64,000 nucleotides of DNA from JBMNKL01 sp050952225 (GTDB lineage Bacteria; Bacillota; Clostridia; Acetivibrionales; DTU013): NCBI GenBank assembly GCA_050952225.1, contig JBMNKL010000001.1, positions 124,001 through 188,000 on the forward strand. The letters run 5' to 3'. The stretch's first letter is position 1. Each line of letters starts with the position of its first letter. A model generated the notes under the pieces. It saw only the letters and a program-made list of their open reading frames with translations. It was not told the DNA's origin and searched no databases. The position numbers and the translations under genes are program-made. Of this stretch, positions 37,209 through 47,074 are shown in pieces.

Positions 37209-39420
37209 TTCCTGCGTATAATTTAAGCTTGTCCGACAACCCGGAGTAACGTAAATTTTCCCTTTTATTTGCAACCATTCCGCTCAAAACGGCCTCATCC
37301 CCCACCATCACCACCATCTTCCTCGCCCTGGTTACAGCAGTATACAAGAGGTTTCTTGTCATCAGCACCTGGGGGCCGGGGAAAATAGGCATTACTACCA
37401 CGGGAAACTCGGAACCCTGGCTTTTGTGCACGGTTACCGCGAATGCAGGCTCAATTTCATCCAGCATGCTGAAGTCATACTCCACCAGCCTGTCATCATC
37501 GAACAACACTTCCACGCACGAGGCTTCCGTATCAATTTTTAGTATTACTCCCATGTCTCCGTTGAACACGCCTATCCCGTCAACAAGCAGGCTGCCCGGC
37601 CGCCTCCATGCCAGCGTATAATTGTTCTTAACCTGCATTACCCTGTCGCCTTCCCTGAATATAACGGATCTGTGAGCTTTTTCAACCTTTTTTCGGCTTG
37701 CTGGATTAAGCGCTTTCTGAAGCTCGATGTTCAGGTTGGCCACGCCGGCCGGCCCTTTTTTTGCGGGCGAAAGCACCTGGATGTCTTTCATCGGGTCAAA
37801 ACCATATCTCTCGGGCAGCCTCCTGCGGCAAAGCTCAACGATGGTACTCACTATGGAATCAAGCCCGTTTCTTTGCATGAAAAAAAAGTCCCCGTCCCGG
37901 CTGTTGAGCATGGGTGCCTCTCCCCTGTTTATCATATGGGCATTAACAACAATCATGCTCTCGGCATCCTGCCTGAATATTTCGGCCAACCTGACGGTTT
38001 TTATAATATTGCAGCTTATTATATCCTGCAGTACGCTTCCGGGCCCGACCGACGGCAACTGGTCGGCATCACCGACCAGTATCAGCCTGGCTCCGGCCGG
38101 AACCGCTTTTAACAGGTGGTTCATAATAAGAATATCCACCATCGACATTTCATCAATTATTATAACGTCGGCATCGATAGGATTATTTTCATTCCGCTGA
38201 AAAAGCATTTCATCCTCGTTGACGGTAAAGCCGATTTCCAGAAGCCTGTGGATGGTCCGTGCTTCAAAACCAGTAGCTTCCGACATTCTCTTGGCAGCCC
38301 TCCCCGTAGGCGCTGCCAGCGCGATTCTATGGCCTTCTTCCATAAGAAGCCTGATTATGCACTTAATGATTGTCGTCTTCCCTGTCCCCGGACCTCCCGT
38401 AATGACAAGCACGCCGTTTGTCATAGCTTCCCTTACGGCCTCCTGCTGAAGCTTGTCCAGCCGTATTCCTTCCTCCTGCTGAAACTTCCCGAGCCTTTCT
38501 TCAAGGTAACCCATATCCGTATTGAAACGATCCCCCGACAGGCCCAGCAGCCTCTTGCACACGCCGTGCTCCGCGTAGTAAAACGGGGACAGGTAGATAT
38601 GGTTTGATTCGGCACATCTTTCCATTTGTACCGTGTTTTCGAAAATCAGTGACAGCAGCGCGTCTTCAATATCAGCATTTTCCGATGCAAGCAATAAACG
38701 CGCGTTTTCCCTGAGGGCGTTTTCAGGCAAATAAGTATGCCCGTTTGCTGCCGCGCGGGTCAGTATATATTTTATGCCGCTTTTTAAACGAAACTTTGAA
38801 CATGGGTCAATACCAAGCTTCATGGCAATCCTGTCCGCTGTCTTGAAACCTATGCCGAAAATATCTTCACAAAGCCTGTACGGGTTTTCCTTTATCATGG
38901 ATATGGCTTGCCCGGCATATGCCTTGTAAATCTTGGCACATACGGAAGGGCTTATGCCGTAATCCTGCAAAAACATGACAATTTCCCATAAACCCTTTTG
39001 CTCATTGAACATGTTCCCGATTGCTATTGCCTTGTTCAGGGATATTCCCTTGATTTCCGACAGCCTTTGCGGATCGGTACTGATGACTTCCAGCGCGGAC
39101 GAGCCGAATTTCTTGACTATTTTCGCCGCCGTTACCGGGCCCACTCCTTTAATAATGCCTGACGACAGGTATTTTTCTATTGCATCGGCTGTTTGGGGCA
39201 ATACTTTTTCGTATAGTTCAACCTTGAACTGGTCGCCGTAATCCGGGTGTTTCACCCACCTGCCGCTGGCCCTGACAGTCTCGCCGGCATTAACGAAAGG
39301 CATATAGCCCACGGCGGTAACGCTGCTTTTCCCTTCGCGTATTTCACACACGGTATAACCGTTTGCCTCGTTTTTATAAATTATATCCTCGATAATTCCC
39401 TCGAGCGTAACAAGATCCAT
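37189..39420 (-). CDS. recD2: RecD2-like ATP-dependent DNA helicase
   Basis: This 743-residue SF1B helicase has an N-terminal OB-like domain, two helix-hairpin-helix motifs (KGVGPVTAAKIVKKFG, about 91-106, and GIGFKTADRIAMKLG, about 189-203), Walker A GGPGTGKT (342-349), Walker B IIIDEMSMVD (about 427-436), and the C-terminal UvrD-like motifs AFAVTVHKSQGSEF and LYTAVTRARK. RecD2 proteins unwind DNA 5'-3' and are involved in repair without RecBC. The length agrees with the family. No RecB or RecC gene is nearby. Confidence 0.94.
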   Translation of the reverse strand: MDLVTLEGIIEDIIYKNEANGYTVCEIREGKSSVTAVGYMPFVNAGETVRASGRWVKHPDYGDQFKVELYEKVLPQTADAIEKYLSSGIIKGVGPVTAAKIVKKFGSSALEVISTDPQRLSEIKGISLNKAIAIGNMFNEQKGLWEIVMFLQDYGISPSVCAKIYKAYAGQAISMIKENPYRLCEDIFGIGFKTADRIAMKLGIDPCSKFRLKSGIKYILTRAAANGHTYLPENALRENARLLLASENADIEDALLSLIFENTVQMERCAESNHIYLSPFYYAEHGVCKRLLGLSGDRFNTDMGYLEERLGKFQQEEGIRLDKLQQEAVREAMTNGVLVITGGPGTGKTTIIKCIIRLLMEEGHRIALAAPTGRAAKRMSEATGFEARTIHRLLEIGFTVNEDEMLFQRNENNPIDADVIIIDEMSMVDILIMNHLLKAVPAGARLILVGDADQLPSVGPGSVLQDIISCNIIKTVRLAEIFRQDAESMIVVNAHMINRGEAPMLNSRDGDFFFMQRNGLDSIVSTIVELCRRRLPERYGFDPMKDIQVLSPAKKGPAGVANLNIELQKALNPASRKKVEKAHRSVIFREGDRVMQVKNNYTLAWRRPGSLLVDGIGVFNGDMGVILKIDTEASCVEVLFDDDRLVEYDFSMLDEIEPAFAVTVHKSQGSEFPVVVMPIFPGPQVLMTRNLLYTAVTRARKMVVMVGDEAVLSGMVANKRENLRYSGLSDKLKLYAGNADNSI

Positions 39421-39520
39421 CTTATCACCATCATCAAGCTGTGAACTGCTATTTTTGCGTATTTATCAGGATTCTTAATGCGCTGTTTGCCTTCCGGGCA
39501 AGTATATATATAAGTATATA

Positions 39521-39892
39521 TTACTTTTCCACAGGTGAAAAGGCGGAAAAGCCGCTGAAAATTTCGTCTTTATCTTTATATGACAGGACCTCGATGCCGG
39601 GAAACGCATCCTCCAATTCCTCCAGTATGCCCAAAGTATTGTCTTTAGAATTCATATCGACTATAACAAGCTTTTTATCAGAAAATAAAGCAGACGCATA
39701 TTTTTTCTCCGCAGCATTCCTGACAATGTGCTCGATATGATTTTCAGCGTCCTGTACAAGCAGGACTACGCGTACGTTCGGGCGCTTTCCGGCTATCCTT
39801 GCGCATATTGCATCAAGTGCGCCAAGCACCAGCGAAATCAGCCCGTATGCAGCAAACAGGCATACTATAAACTTCAGGAAATTTTCCAACAC
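39521..39892 (-). CDS. Membrane-anchored protein with GT-A-like fold
   Basis: This 123-residue protein starts at GTG 39892 with AAGGAGG upstream. A hydrophobic segment (about residues 5-27) is followed by KRPNVRVVLLVQDAENHIEHIVRNA, KLVIVDMNSKDNTLGILEEL and a strand with basic end, which resembles the start of a glycosyltransferase-2 nucleotide fold, but no catalytic Asp or DXD follows. It is probably a small membrane-bound remnant or regulator. A similar gene is common between recD2 and metK in some clostridia as far as I recall. Function unknown. Confidence 0.6.
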   Translation of the reverse strand: MLENFLKFIVCLFAAYGLISLVLGALDAICARIAGKRPNVRVVLLVQDAENHIEHIVRNAAEKKYASALFSDKKLVIVDMNSKDNTLGILEELEDAFPGIEVLSYKDKDEIFSGFSAFSPVEK

Positions 39893-40110
39893 CCCGATAA
39901 TCCTCCTTTTAGTATCCTGGGACTATTATTATATTCAGGAATCCATCCGGATGTTCGACTGATATACGTACGGTATTTATCAATAAACCTTTGTATGTCA
40001 GGAATCCTGCGGCGTTCACTGTCAGGGAAATATACGCGGAAGAGGTCATATGTGAGATAACGGAGGAATATTAAAGAAGAAAGAATATATGCCAGGGGGA
40101 CGCTGGTCAT
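39874..40110 (-). CDS. Possible small protein (low confidence)
   Basis: A 78-residue frame starts at ATG 40110, with GGAG at acceptable spacing. It has a short hydrophobic N-terminus (VPLAYILSSLIFLRYL), then a basic, Arg/Tyr-rich stretch, and overlaps the next gene by 19 bases. There is no recognisable family. It may be a real membrane peptide or chance. Confidence 0.3.
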   Translation of the reverse strand: MTSVPLAYILSSLIFLRYLTYDLFRVYFPDSERRRIPDIQRFIDKYRTYISRTSGWIPEYNNSPRILKGGLSGCWKIS

Positions 40111-40286
40111 CCTCAACTCCGGTGAATTGGGCAGCGTCGTCTGCCCCGGCTATACATACGACAAGAGATAAAAAATCAGCGTATTTTCAAGAAAACCCGG
40201 GCTTCCGGTACTTCAGCCATACATAACCGGATTTAAATGAAAAGGAATGCCCGGAGGATCGCGGAAATATTCATGTGACAGATTTC
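40111..40286. other. Intergenic tail between metK and the small upstream frames
   Basis: Together with the questionable small frame above, the gap downstream of metK (39893-40286, 394 bases) holds no gene I can support. No terminator with a U run is obvious after the metK stop. Confidence 0.4.
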
Positions 40287-41477
40287 CTACATTTCCAGGG
40301 CGGCATTTCTTAAAATACCGGCTTTATCTGTCTTTTCCCAGGGCAGGTCGATATCTGTTCTGCCAAAATGTCCGTATGCGGCGGTTTGCTTGTAAATCGG
40401 CCTCCTGAGATCCAAGTCGCGTATGATGGCTGCAGGTCTTAAATCAAAATATTTACTCACCAGCAGCGCCAGTTTTTCATCCGGGATCTTGCCCGTGCCA
40501 AAGGTATCGACGTACACGGATACCGGTTTTGCCACACCGATGGCATAGGCCAGTTGAATTTCAGCTCGCCTGGCAAGACCGGCCGCAACAATGTTTTTGG
40601 CTGCATATCGGGCTGCGTATGAAGCCGAGCGGTCCACCTTTGTCGGATCCTTTCCCGAAAATGCGCCGCCGCCGTGCCTTGCGCGGCCGCCGTACGTATC
40701 AACTATAATCTTTCTTCCCGTAAGTCCCGAATCACCCTGGGGCCCCCCGGTTACAAACCTTCCTGTCGGGTTTATGAGAAACCTGGTCCTGTCGTCCATC
40801 AATTCTGCCGGGATAACCTTTTTTATTACATGGTCAATCATGTCCCTTTCAATTTCATCGTGAGATACTTCCGGTCCGTGCTGGGTAGATAAAACGACGG
40901 TATCAACCCTTACCGGCCTGTCTCCTTCATATTCCACTGTTACCTGCGATTTCCCGTCAGGCCTCAGGTAACTTAGTATTCCGTCCTTACGGACCTGCGA
41001 CAGCCTTCTGGTCAATTTATGGGCCAGTATTATCGGCATGGGCATCAATTCCGGAGTCTCATCGCAGGCATATCCAAACATTATGCCCTGGTCTCCCGCG
41101 CCGATTGATTCCAACTGGTCCTCCGCCTTTCCGGTCTTTGCTTCAAGCGCATTGTCAACGCCCATCGCAATATCGCCGGACTGTTCATCAATAGATGTTA
41201 TCACCGCGCATGTTTCTGCGTCGAATCCGTACTTGGCACGGTCGTAACCGATTTCCAACACCGTGTTTCTTACAACCTTCGGAATATCTACATAACAGTT
41301 GGTTGTTATCTCACCCATTACAAATACGATACCAGTAGTAACGGCTGTTTCACACGCCACCCTGGCATACGGGTCCTTCGCGATTATTGCATCCAGTATC
41401 GCATCCGACACCTGGTCGCAAATCTTATCGGGATGCCCCTCGGTTACCGATTCCGAAGTAAATAAATGTCTAGACAT
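40287..41477 (-). CDS. metK: S-adenosylmethionine synthetase
   Basis: The 396-residue enzyme makes SAM from methionine and ATP. It begins SRHLFTSESVTEGHPDKICDQVSDAILDAI and has the hexapeptide GAGDQGIMFGYA, the P-loop-like GGAFSGKDPTKVDRSA and the C-terminal GHFGR motif. The length is normal. A SAM-I riboswitch and terminator upstream predict that high SAM stops transcription. The gene is in one intact frame. Confidence 0.97.
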   Translation of the reverse strand: MSRHLFTSESVTEGHPDKICDQVSDAILDAIIAKDPYARVACETAVTTGIVFVMGEITTNCYVDIPKVVRNTVLEIGYDRAKYGFDAETCAVITSIDEQSGDIAMGVDNALEAKTGKAEDQLESIGAGDQGIMFGYACDETPELMPMPIILAHKLTRRLSQVRKDGILSYLRPDGKSQVTVEYEGDRPVRVDTVVLSTQHGPEVSHDEIERDMIDHVIKKVIPAELMDDRTRFLINPTGRFVTGGPQGDSGLTGRKIIVDTYGGRARHGGGAFSGKDPTKVDRSASYAARYAAKNIVAAGLARRAEIQLAYAIGVAKPVSVYVDTFGTGKIPDEKLALLVSKYFDLRPAAIIRDLDLRRPIYKQTAAYGHFGRTDIDLPWEKTDKAGILRNAALEM

Positions 41478-41510
41478 GACCAGTCTCCTCCCTGAATAAT
41501 TTTATGCAAT

Positions 41511-41543
41511 AAAAAGCCCCTTCCCTGAAAATGAAGAGGCTTT
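41511..41543 (-). terminator. Expression-platform terminator of SAM-I riboswitch
   Basis: AAGCCTCTTC pairs with GAAGGGGCTT on the minus strand, allowing one GT wobble, and is followed by a T run. It lies between the aptamer and metK and is the expected OFF state. Confidence 0.85.
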
Positions 41544-41556
41544 CATACCTGACTAC

Positions 41557-41658
41557 CTCATCTTCCAGGATGCAATCCTGCAGGAATTGGCACCGATGCT
41601 TTAAAAGCCGGTTGCCGGGGTTTCATTGGGCCCAGTCCCTCCACCACTCTTGATAAGG
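41557..41658 (-). promoter_or_regulatory. SAM-I riboswitch (S-box) aptamer upstream of metK
   Basis: The minus strand has the S-box sequence blocks in order: CTTATCAAGAGTGGTGGAGG, GACTGG, ATGAAACCC, GGCAACC, GGTGCCAATTCCTGCAG and GATGAG. These are the P1 start, the kink-turn, the GAAACC core and the P3/P4 parts of SAM-I. It senses SAM, controlling metK through the following terminator. Confidence 0.92.
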
Positions 41659-41693
41659 CCTGTTTTTTATCCAATTTTAGCAGTTTCTACTAA

Positions 41694-41722
41694 ATAATAA
41701 CATGCTTGTCTCAAGCTGTCAA
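41694..41722 (-). promoter_or_regulatory. Consensus sigma-A promoter for metK
   Basis: On the minus strand TTGACA (41717-41722), 17 bases and TATTAT (41694-41699) lie directly before the riboswitch. Confidence 0.8.
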
Positions 41723-41813
41723 GAATTTTTGGTCTTTTTTTACTTTTTATCCTGTTATTTTACTCTATGCCTGTTATTTGCCGTCTGTTCCGATAAGTAC
41801 CGTTTTACGGTTT

Positions 41814-43631
41814 TTATGTCCCTGCAAATATGGCCTCGAATTCATGGCCTTCCAGTTTCTCTTTTTCAAGAAGCGCTTCAGCAACTCTATGAAGCGTATT
41901 TATATGCTCCTTCAATATCGAGACCGTTTTGCTGTACGCTGTATCAATAAGGTTCTTCACTTCTTTATCGATCAAGGCGGCGACTTCCTCACTGTAACTC
42001 CTGGTATGCGCAAAATCGCGTCCTATGAATATTTCATCGTTCTCATCAAATACCATGTTCCCCAAATTTTCGCTCATCCCGAATTTTATTATCATGCTTC
42101 TTGCTATTTGGTTGGCTTGCTTAAGATCAGCAGACGCACCTGTGCTGATTTCTCCGAGTACAATGTCTTCAGCCGCCCTGCCGCCCATGGCAATAATTAT
42201 CTTTTCCATGAGCTGTCCCTTGGTCTGGTAGAATTTGTCCTCATCAGGTTTATGCGCCGTATACCCGCCGGCTCTTCCCGATGGTATGATCGAAACCCTG
42301 TCAACCTTGTCCGTAGACGATGCAACCTTGACCGCAATTGCATGGCCGGCCTCGTGGTAAGCCGTCAGTCTCTTTTCCTTCTCTGTCATTACCCTGCTCT
42401 TCTTTTCCGGCCCTACAACCACCTTGAACGTCGCTTCCTTTATTTCTTCCATTTCTATCCGTTTCTTGTTCTTCCTTGCCGCCAGCAATGCCGCTTCATT
42501 AAGCAAGTTTTCAAGATCCGCGCCGGTAAAGCCGGGCGTGCTTTTCGCCAGTTCATCAAGCTTGACGTCCGAACCCAGCGGTTTTCCTCTCGCGTGTACC
42601 CTTAAAATCTGCTCCCTGCCCTTTATATCCGGCAACCCGACAAACACCCTCCTGTCAAACCTTCCCGGCCTCAAAAGGGCGGGGTCAAGAATGTCAGGCC
42701 TGTTGGTGGCAGCCAGGATTATGACTCCTTCATTAACTCCGAAGCCATCCATCTCAACCAGCAACTGGTTCAACGTCTGTTCACGCTCGTCATGTCCGCC
42801 GCCCAGTCCTGCTCCCCTGTGCCGGCCGACGGCATCAATTTCATCTATGAATACAATGCATGGCGCGTTTTTCTTGGCCTGATCGAACAAATCCCTCACC
42901 CTGGAAGCGCCTACGCCTACAAACATTTCGACAAAATCCGAGCCGCTGATACTGAAAAACGGAACGCCGGCTTCGCCTGAAACTGCCTTCGCGAGCAAGG
43001 TCTTGCCGGTGCCGGGAGGTCCTACCAGCAATACTCCCTTTGGAATCCTTGCTCCAAGCTCGATGAATTTTTTCGGAGATTTTAAAAATTCTACTATCTC
43101 TTTTAGTTCTTCTTTCTCTTCGTCCGCCCCGGCAACATCTTCAAACGTTACCTTTTTCTTGTCGTCGGCAGAGCTGATCCTGGCCCGGCTCTTGCCAAAG
43201 GACATGACCCTGCTTCCCCCTCCGCCCTGTGACTGCTGGAGGAAAAATATCCAGAAAATAACGAAAATAACAATCACGACTATGGTAGGCAGAATTGTTA
43301 CCCACCAGGGAGGAGACGGCGGCCTTTCGAACTTAAAGTCGTTTATCAGGCCCTCGTCGTATGCCTCGGTCACCATCTGCGTAAACATGTCTACCGAGGA
43401 TATATATACTACATAAACCTTGTTCCTGGAATTCTTCTTAGCGTTAATCAGCTCAACCGTCGCTTCATCGCCTTCGAGAACTATGCTTCGTACATTACCG
43501 TTGCGTATTTCGGTCAGCATCTCCGTATAGCTGAGCTCCGGCGGATTGCCAGAACTCGTGTAGAGAGTAAATATCAACAACGCTATTACTATAATTACTA
43601 TATAAAAGCTCAAGCCTCTGAAATTCTTCAA
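41814..43631 (-). CDS. ftsH: ATP-dependent zinc metalloprotease FtsH
   Basis: This 605-residue protein has two membrane helices (about 8-26 and 110-131) around an external domain, an AAA+ module with Walker A GPPGTGKT at 204-211 and IVFIDEIDAVG (Walker B), the second region of homology RPGRFDRR, and the zinc-binding protease motif HEAGH (about residue 420). FtsH degrades unneeded membrane and regulatory proteins. TTG 43631 with GGGAGGGAG upstream is the start. HflK and HflC, its usual modulators, are encoded 15 kb away. hpt-ftsH order is conserved in Bacillota. Confidence 0.97.
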   Translation of the reverse strand: MKNFRGLSFYIVIIVIALLIFTLYTSSGNPPELSYTEMLTEIRNGNVRSIVLEGDEATVELINAKKNSRNKVYVVYISSVDMFTQMVTEAYDEGLINDFKFERPPSPPWWVTILPTIVVIVIFVIFWIFFLQQSQGGGGSRVMSFGKSRARISSADDKKKVTFEDVAGADEEKEELKEIVEFLKSPKKFIELGARIPKGVLLVGPPGTGKTLLAKAVSGEAGVPFFSISGSDFVEMFVGVGASRVRDLFDQAKKNAPCIVFIDEIDAVGRHRGAGLGGGHDEREQTLNQLLVEMDGFGVNEGVIILAATNRPDILDPALLRPGRFDRRVFVGLPDIKGREQILRVHARGKPLGSDVKLDELAKSTPGFTGADLENLLNEAALLAARKNKKRIEMEEIKEATFKVVVGPEKKSRVMTEKEKRLTAYHEAGHAIAVKVASSTDKVDRVSIIPSGRAGGYTAHKPDEDKFYQTKGQLMEKIIIAMGGRAAEDIVLGEISTGASADLKQANQIARSMIIKFGMSENLGNMVFDENDEIFIGRDFAHTRSYSEEVAALIDKEVKNLIDTAYSKTVSILKEHINTLHRVAEALLEKEKLEGHEFEAIFAGT

Positions 43632-43677
43632 ATATCTCCCTCCCGGAATTTACATCGCGCACTTTCCAGATTATATA

Positions 43678-43706
43678 ATATTAACACAAACTATTTTAAA
43701 ACACAA
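43678..43706 (-). promoter_or_regulatory. Candidate sigma-A promoter for ftsH
   Basis: On the minus strand TTGTGT (43701-43706), 17 bases and TAATAT (43678-43683) lie between hpt and ftsH. The -35 has two mismatches from TTGACA. Confidence 0.5.
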
Positions 43707-43726
43707 TTTATACTTTTTTACCCTGT

Positions 43727-44290
43727 TTACTCATGGTTTGTCTGATCCTGAGCCCTTGAATAAATATCTTTTTTCAATGTGCATACATCCGGCAGATTGC
43801 GGTATTTTCCCGCGTAATCCAGGCCGTACCCGACTATGAACTTGTCGGGCACTTCTATCCCTTTATATTCCACCTGTATGTCGATTTTTCTCCTGGATGG
43901 CTTGTCAAAAGCAGTGCAGATTTTTACGCTTTTCGGTCCCCTGGTGTTGAAAAGCTCTTTAAGGTGATTTAAAGTAAGCCCCGTATCTACCAGGTCCTCC
44001 ACGATCAGGACATGCTTTCCTGATACATTCATATCAACGTCTTTTATTATCCTTACAATACCCGATGACTTGGTGGACGCCCCGTAGCTTGACACCTCTA
44101 TCAGGTCCATGTCAACAGGTATCGTGATTTCCCTCATTAAGTCGGCAAGGAAAACGAAACCGCCTTTCAAAACGCCGATCAATACCAGGTCGCAACCTTC
44201 ATAATCTTTCGATATCTCCATTCCAAGCCTTTTGACCATTTCCCTGATCTCTTCGCGCCCTACCAGGATTTCCTCAATATCCCCCATCAT
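43727..44290 (-). CDS. hpt: Hypoxanthine phosphoribosyltransferase
   Basis: This 187-residue purine salvage PRTase has VLKGGFVFLADL, IEVSSYGASTKSSG and the PRPP-binding motif VLIVEDLVDTGLTL, followed by KFIVGYGLDYAGKYRNLPDV typical of the family. It makes IMP/GMP from hypoxanthine/guanine. It overlaps tilS by four bases (ATGA), the well-known tilS-hpt-ftsH order. Confidence 0.95.
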   Translation of the reverse strand: MMGDIEEILVGREEIREMVKRLGMEISKDYEGCDLVLIGVLKGGFVFLADLMREITIPVDMDLIEVSSYGASTKSSGIVRIIKDVDMNVSGKHVLIVEDLVDTGLTLNHLKELFNTRGPKSVKICTAFDKPSRRKIDIQVEYKGIEVPDKFIVGYGLDYAGKYRNLPDVCTLKKDIYSRAQDQTNHE

Positions 44291-45741
44291 GTTGAACCCC
44301 TCCGAACATATTCGATTTTAAGAACACTCTTAGTATTTTCAGTTAACTTAAATTTATCACTTGTTTTATGCCCGATAACCCACACAACCTCGTTGCCTTT
44401 ACATATCAATGGGATCTTGTCCCGTTGCTCGCGTGGGATTTTATTGTCAATAAAAAACTCTTTCAGCTTTTTGGTCCCGGTAGACCGAAAAGGTTTGAAA
44501 ATATCGCCGTTTCTCCTGTTTCTTATATAGATTCCCTCTTTTAGCTTACCGTAATCAAAAAACCGTACTAATGGATTATATTCCATTATACTGGATTTAT
44601 CAATATTTTTAACATCTTCCACGGCCGTCCTGACTTCTGAGTCCAGGCAAGGCACCAGGGTAATCCCGGGAATTTCCAGTTTGTGTGAAAATTCTGTTAT
44701 CTTCCGGCATCGGTCATCATTCCCATTTTCATTTTCAACAAATATTTTCAGTATGCCATAAGATACCGCCGCCCTGATCCTGCCGGGAAGCTCGGCTCTC
44801 ATCCCTGTTCTGCCTTTTTCGACAAGATTCGCAAGCATGCCGTAATGAATGCTGCCTACCCCGGAAAAGCTCCCCGCCGCATCTTTTAAAGCCAGTTTCA
44901 GCACCCTGCCCAGGATTGCCGGATCAAGTTCCCGGAGCCGTTCGATGCTGAGGGCGGCCAAACCGCTCTCCTTAAATTTGAGAGCGCTTTTATACGCCTT
45001 GAAAGATTGCCGCTCAAGGCAGCTGTTGTCAATCGATGCATTGACTGCCAGCCTGTTGAGGCTTTCGATTATATCCGTATTGAAATTTTCTTCTATATAG
45101 CGGAACAAGCCCAATCGTATCCTGTTCCTTGTATAGCATTGCGTGAGATTCGAACTGTCAGTTCTCGGCGACAGTCCCAGTTCGCTGCAATAGCGCTCTA
45201 TCTCTTCCCTGGATACATTGAGCAGCGGCCGGATAATATTGTCCCTCCTGAAGTCCATGCCGGCCAACCCCGCCGTACCGGTACCTCTTAATATATTCAT
45301 CATTACCGTTTCTGCCTGGTCGTTCCTGTTGTGCGCCACCGCGATTTTCGAAGCGCTGATGCTTTCGGCATACCTGGAAAATTCATCGTAGCGCGCAATT
45401 CTCCCCGCCTCTTCCAGCGAAATTCCCTTTTCTTTTGCCATGGCGGCAATGTCAATACGGACAATGTCCAGGTGTATTCCCATCTCACTGCACAGGTTGG
45501 CGGTATACGCCTCGTCTGCCCCAGCCTCTTCTGCGCGGAGCATGTGGTTGACATGGACGGCATGCATTTCAAACTGCAATAATTCGGTATACGATTTTAA
45601 CAAGTGCAGAAGACACACCGAATCAGGGCCCCCGGAAACACCCACTACAACTTTTTCGCCCTGCTCGATAAGACGGTGCGATCGGATAGTATCAAGCACC
45701 TTTTTATGAAGTTGTTTGGCAAAATTACTTTTTATATTCAT
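44287..45741 (-). CDS. tilS: tRNA(Ile)-lysidine synthase TilS
   Basis: The 484-residue N-type ATP pyrophosphatase has the PP-loop SGGPDS at 36-41, MHAVHVNHMLRAEEA, VAHNRNDQAETVMMNILRGTGTAGLAGM, and the C-terminal TilS domain with RRNGDIFKPFRSTGTKKLKEFFIDNKIPR. It converts the wobble C of tRNA-Ile(CAU) to lysidine, which is essential for reading AUA. It overlaps dnaB by 17 bases. Confidence 0.95.
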   Translation of the reverse strand: MNIKSNFAKQLHKKVLDTIRSHRLIEQGEKVVVGVSGGPDSVCLLHLLKSYTELLQFEMHAVHVNHMLRAEEAGADEAYTANLCSEMGIHLDIVRIDIAAMAKEKGISLEEAGRIARYDEFSRYAESISASKIAVAHNRNDQAETVMMNILRGTGTAGLAGMDFRRDNIIRPLLNVSREEIERYCSELGLSPRTDSSNLTQCYTRNRIRLGLFRYIEENFNTDIIESLNRLAVNASIDNSCLERQSFKAYKSALKFKESGLAALSIERLRELDPAILGRVLKLALKDAAGSFSGVGSIHYGMLANLVEKGRTGMRAELPGRIRAAVSYGILKIFVENENGNDDRCRKITEFSHKLEIPGITLVPCLDSEVRTAVEDVKNIDKSSIMEYNPLVRFFDYGKLKEGIYIRNRRNGDIFKPFRSTGTKKLKEFFIDNKIPREQRDKIPLICKGNEVVWVIGHKTSDKFKLTENTKSVLKIEYVRRGST

Positions 45742-47074
45742 CTCTATTCAAATTTGCAAACTTTGTATACTCTGCAAACCATCTGAGTTCGATGGTACCG
45801 GTGGAGCCGTTTCTGTGCTTGGCGATGATTATTTCTGCAATATTCTTTTTTTCCGAATTGGGGTTGTAATAATCATCCCTGTAAAGAAACATTACGATAT
45901 CCGCGTCCTGTTCGATGGCTCCCGATTCTCTCAAATCGCTGAGCATGGGGCGGTGATCCGTCCTGGATTCGGGTCCCCTGCTTAGCTGCGACATTGTGAC
46001 AACAGGCACATTAAGTTCTTTTGCCAGTATTTTCAGCGACCGGGATATTTCCGCCACTTCCTGCTGCCTGTTTTCAGCCTTCCCCCTTCCCTGCATCAAC
46101 TGCAGGTAATCAATCAGGACAAGGCCGAGATTTTTCTCAAGCTTTAGCCTCCTGCACTTGGCCCTGATATCCATTACGGAAACACCCGGCGTATCGTCGA
46201 TGTAAATAGGGGCTTGTGAAAGAGGCGCAAGAGCCCTGGCAATTTTCTTCCAGTCGTCGTCATCCAGTTTCCCTGTTCTCATTTTCTGGCCGTCTATCAT
46301 GACTTCACTGCTAAGCATCCTGTTTACAAGCTGGTCCCTTGACATTTCCAGGTTGAATATCGCCACCGGGATGTTCCTGACGACAGCGGCATGCTGGGCT
46401 ATATTAAGTGCCATCGCTGTCTTGCCCATGCCCGGCCGCGCCGCTATAAGGATAAGGTCGGAATTCTGCAGTCCCGCGGTCTTGTTGTCCAGGTCCGTAA
46501 ATCCTGTAGGCACTCCTGTAATATGGCTCTTACTGTTGTACAACTCCTCCAGGCGGTTGAATGTTTCCAGCAGTACGTCCTTTATATGTGTAAAACCCTG
46601 GGCGCTTCTTTTTTGCAATATGTCAAAAATACTTTTCTCTGCCTGGTCAAGCACAAATGCCGCTTCCTCAGCGGCATCGTAGCTCATTTTTGCTATTTCG
46701 GACGATGCCTTGATTAATTTGCGCAGAAGTGACTTTTCCTCTACGATTTTCGCATAATACCTGGCATTGGCAGTAGTGGGCACCGAACTTGTAATAGCGG
46801 CAAGATAATCGAGGCCTCCGATCTTGTCCAGCGTCCCCCTGAGCTGCAATTGTTCGGAGACGGTTATTATATCAACAGGTCCGGCTTTTTCAGTGATATC
46901 AATTATGGCTTCACATATCTCTTTATGGTCGTCCCTGTAAAAATCATCGCTTTTAATCAATTCCGTAACGGTTGGAATAACATCCGGATCAAGCAGCATG
47001 CATCCCAGGACTGCCTGTTCGGCCTCTATGTTGTGAGGAGGGATTCTTCCAATAGTACTTATGTCCCCGTTAAT
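45725..47074 (-). CDS. dnaB: Replicative DNA helicase DnaB
   Basis: The RecA-like C-terminal helicase has GVPTGFTDLD, Walker A AARPGMGKTAMAL, LVLIDYLQLMQGRGKAENRQQEVAEISRSLK and QLSRGPESR. The N-terminal conserved stretch GRIPPHNIEAEQAVLGCMLLD extends upstream of the first ATG (46999). In frame the only site near the Shine-Dalgarno AGGAGG (10 bases upstream) is an ATT at 47074, so an ATT start or a base error is implied. The full length is then about 449 residues, normal for DnaB. It follows rplI by 17 bases. Confidence 0.95.
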   Translation of the reverse strand: MNGDISTIGRIPPHNIEAEQAVLGCMLLDPDVIPTVTELIKSDDFYRDDHKEICEAIIDITEKAGPVDIITVSEQLQLRGTLDKIGGLDYLAAITSSVPTTANARYYAKIVEEKSLLRKLIKASSEIAKMSYDAAEEAAFVLDQAEKSIFDILQKRSAQGFTHIKDVLLETFNRLEELYNSKSHITGVPTGFTDLDNKTAGLQNSDLILIAARPGMGKTAMALNIAQHAAVVRNIPVAIFNLEMSRDQLVNRMLSSEVMIDGQKMRTGKLDDDDWKKIARALAPLSQAPIYIDDTPGVSVMDIRAKCRRLKLEKNLGLVLIDYLQLMQGRGKAENRQQEVAEISRSLKILAKELNVPVVTMSQLSRGPESRTDHRPMLSDLRESGAIEQDADIVMFLYRDDYYNPNSEKKNIAEIIIAKHRNGSTGTIELRWFAEYTKFANLNRDEYKK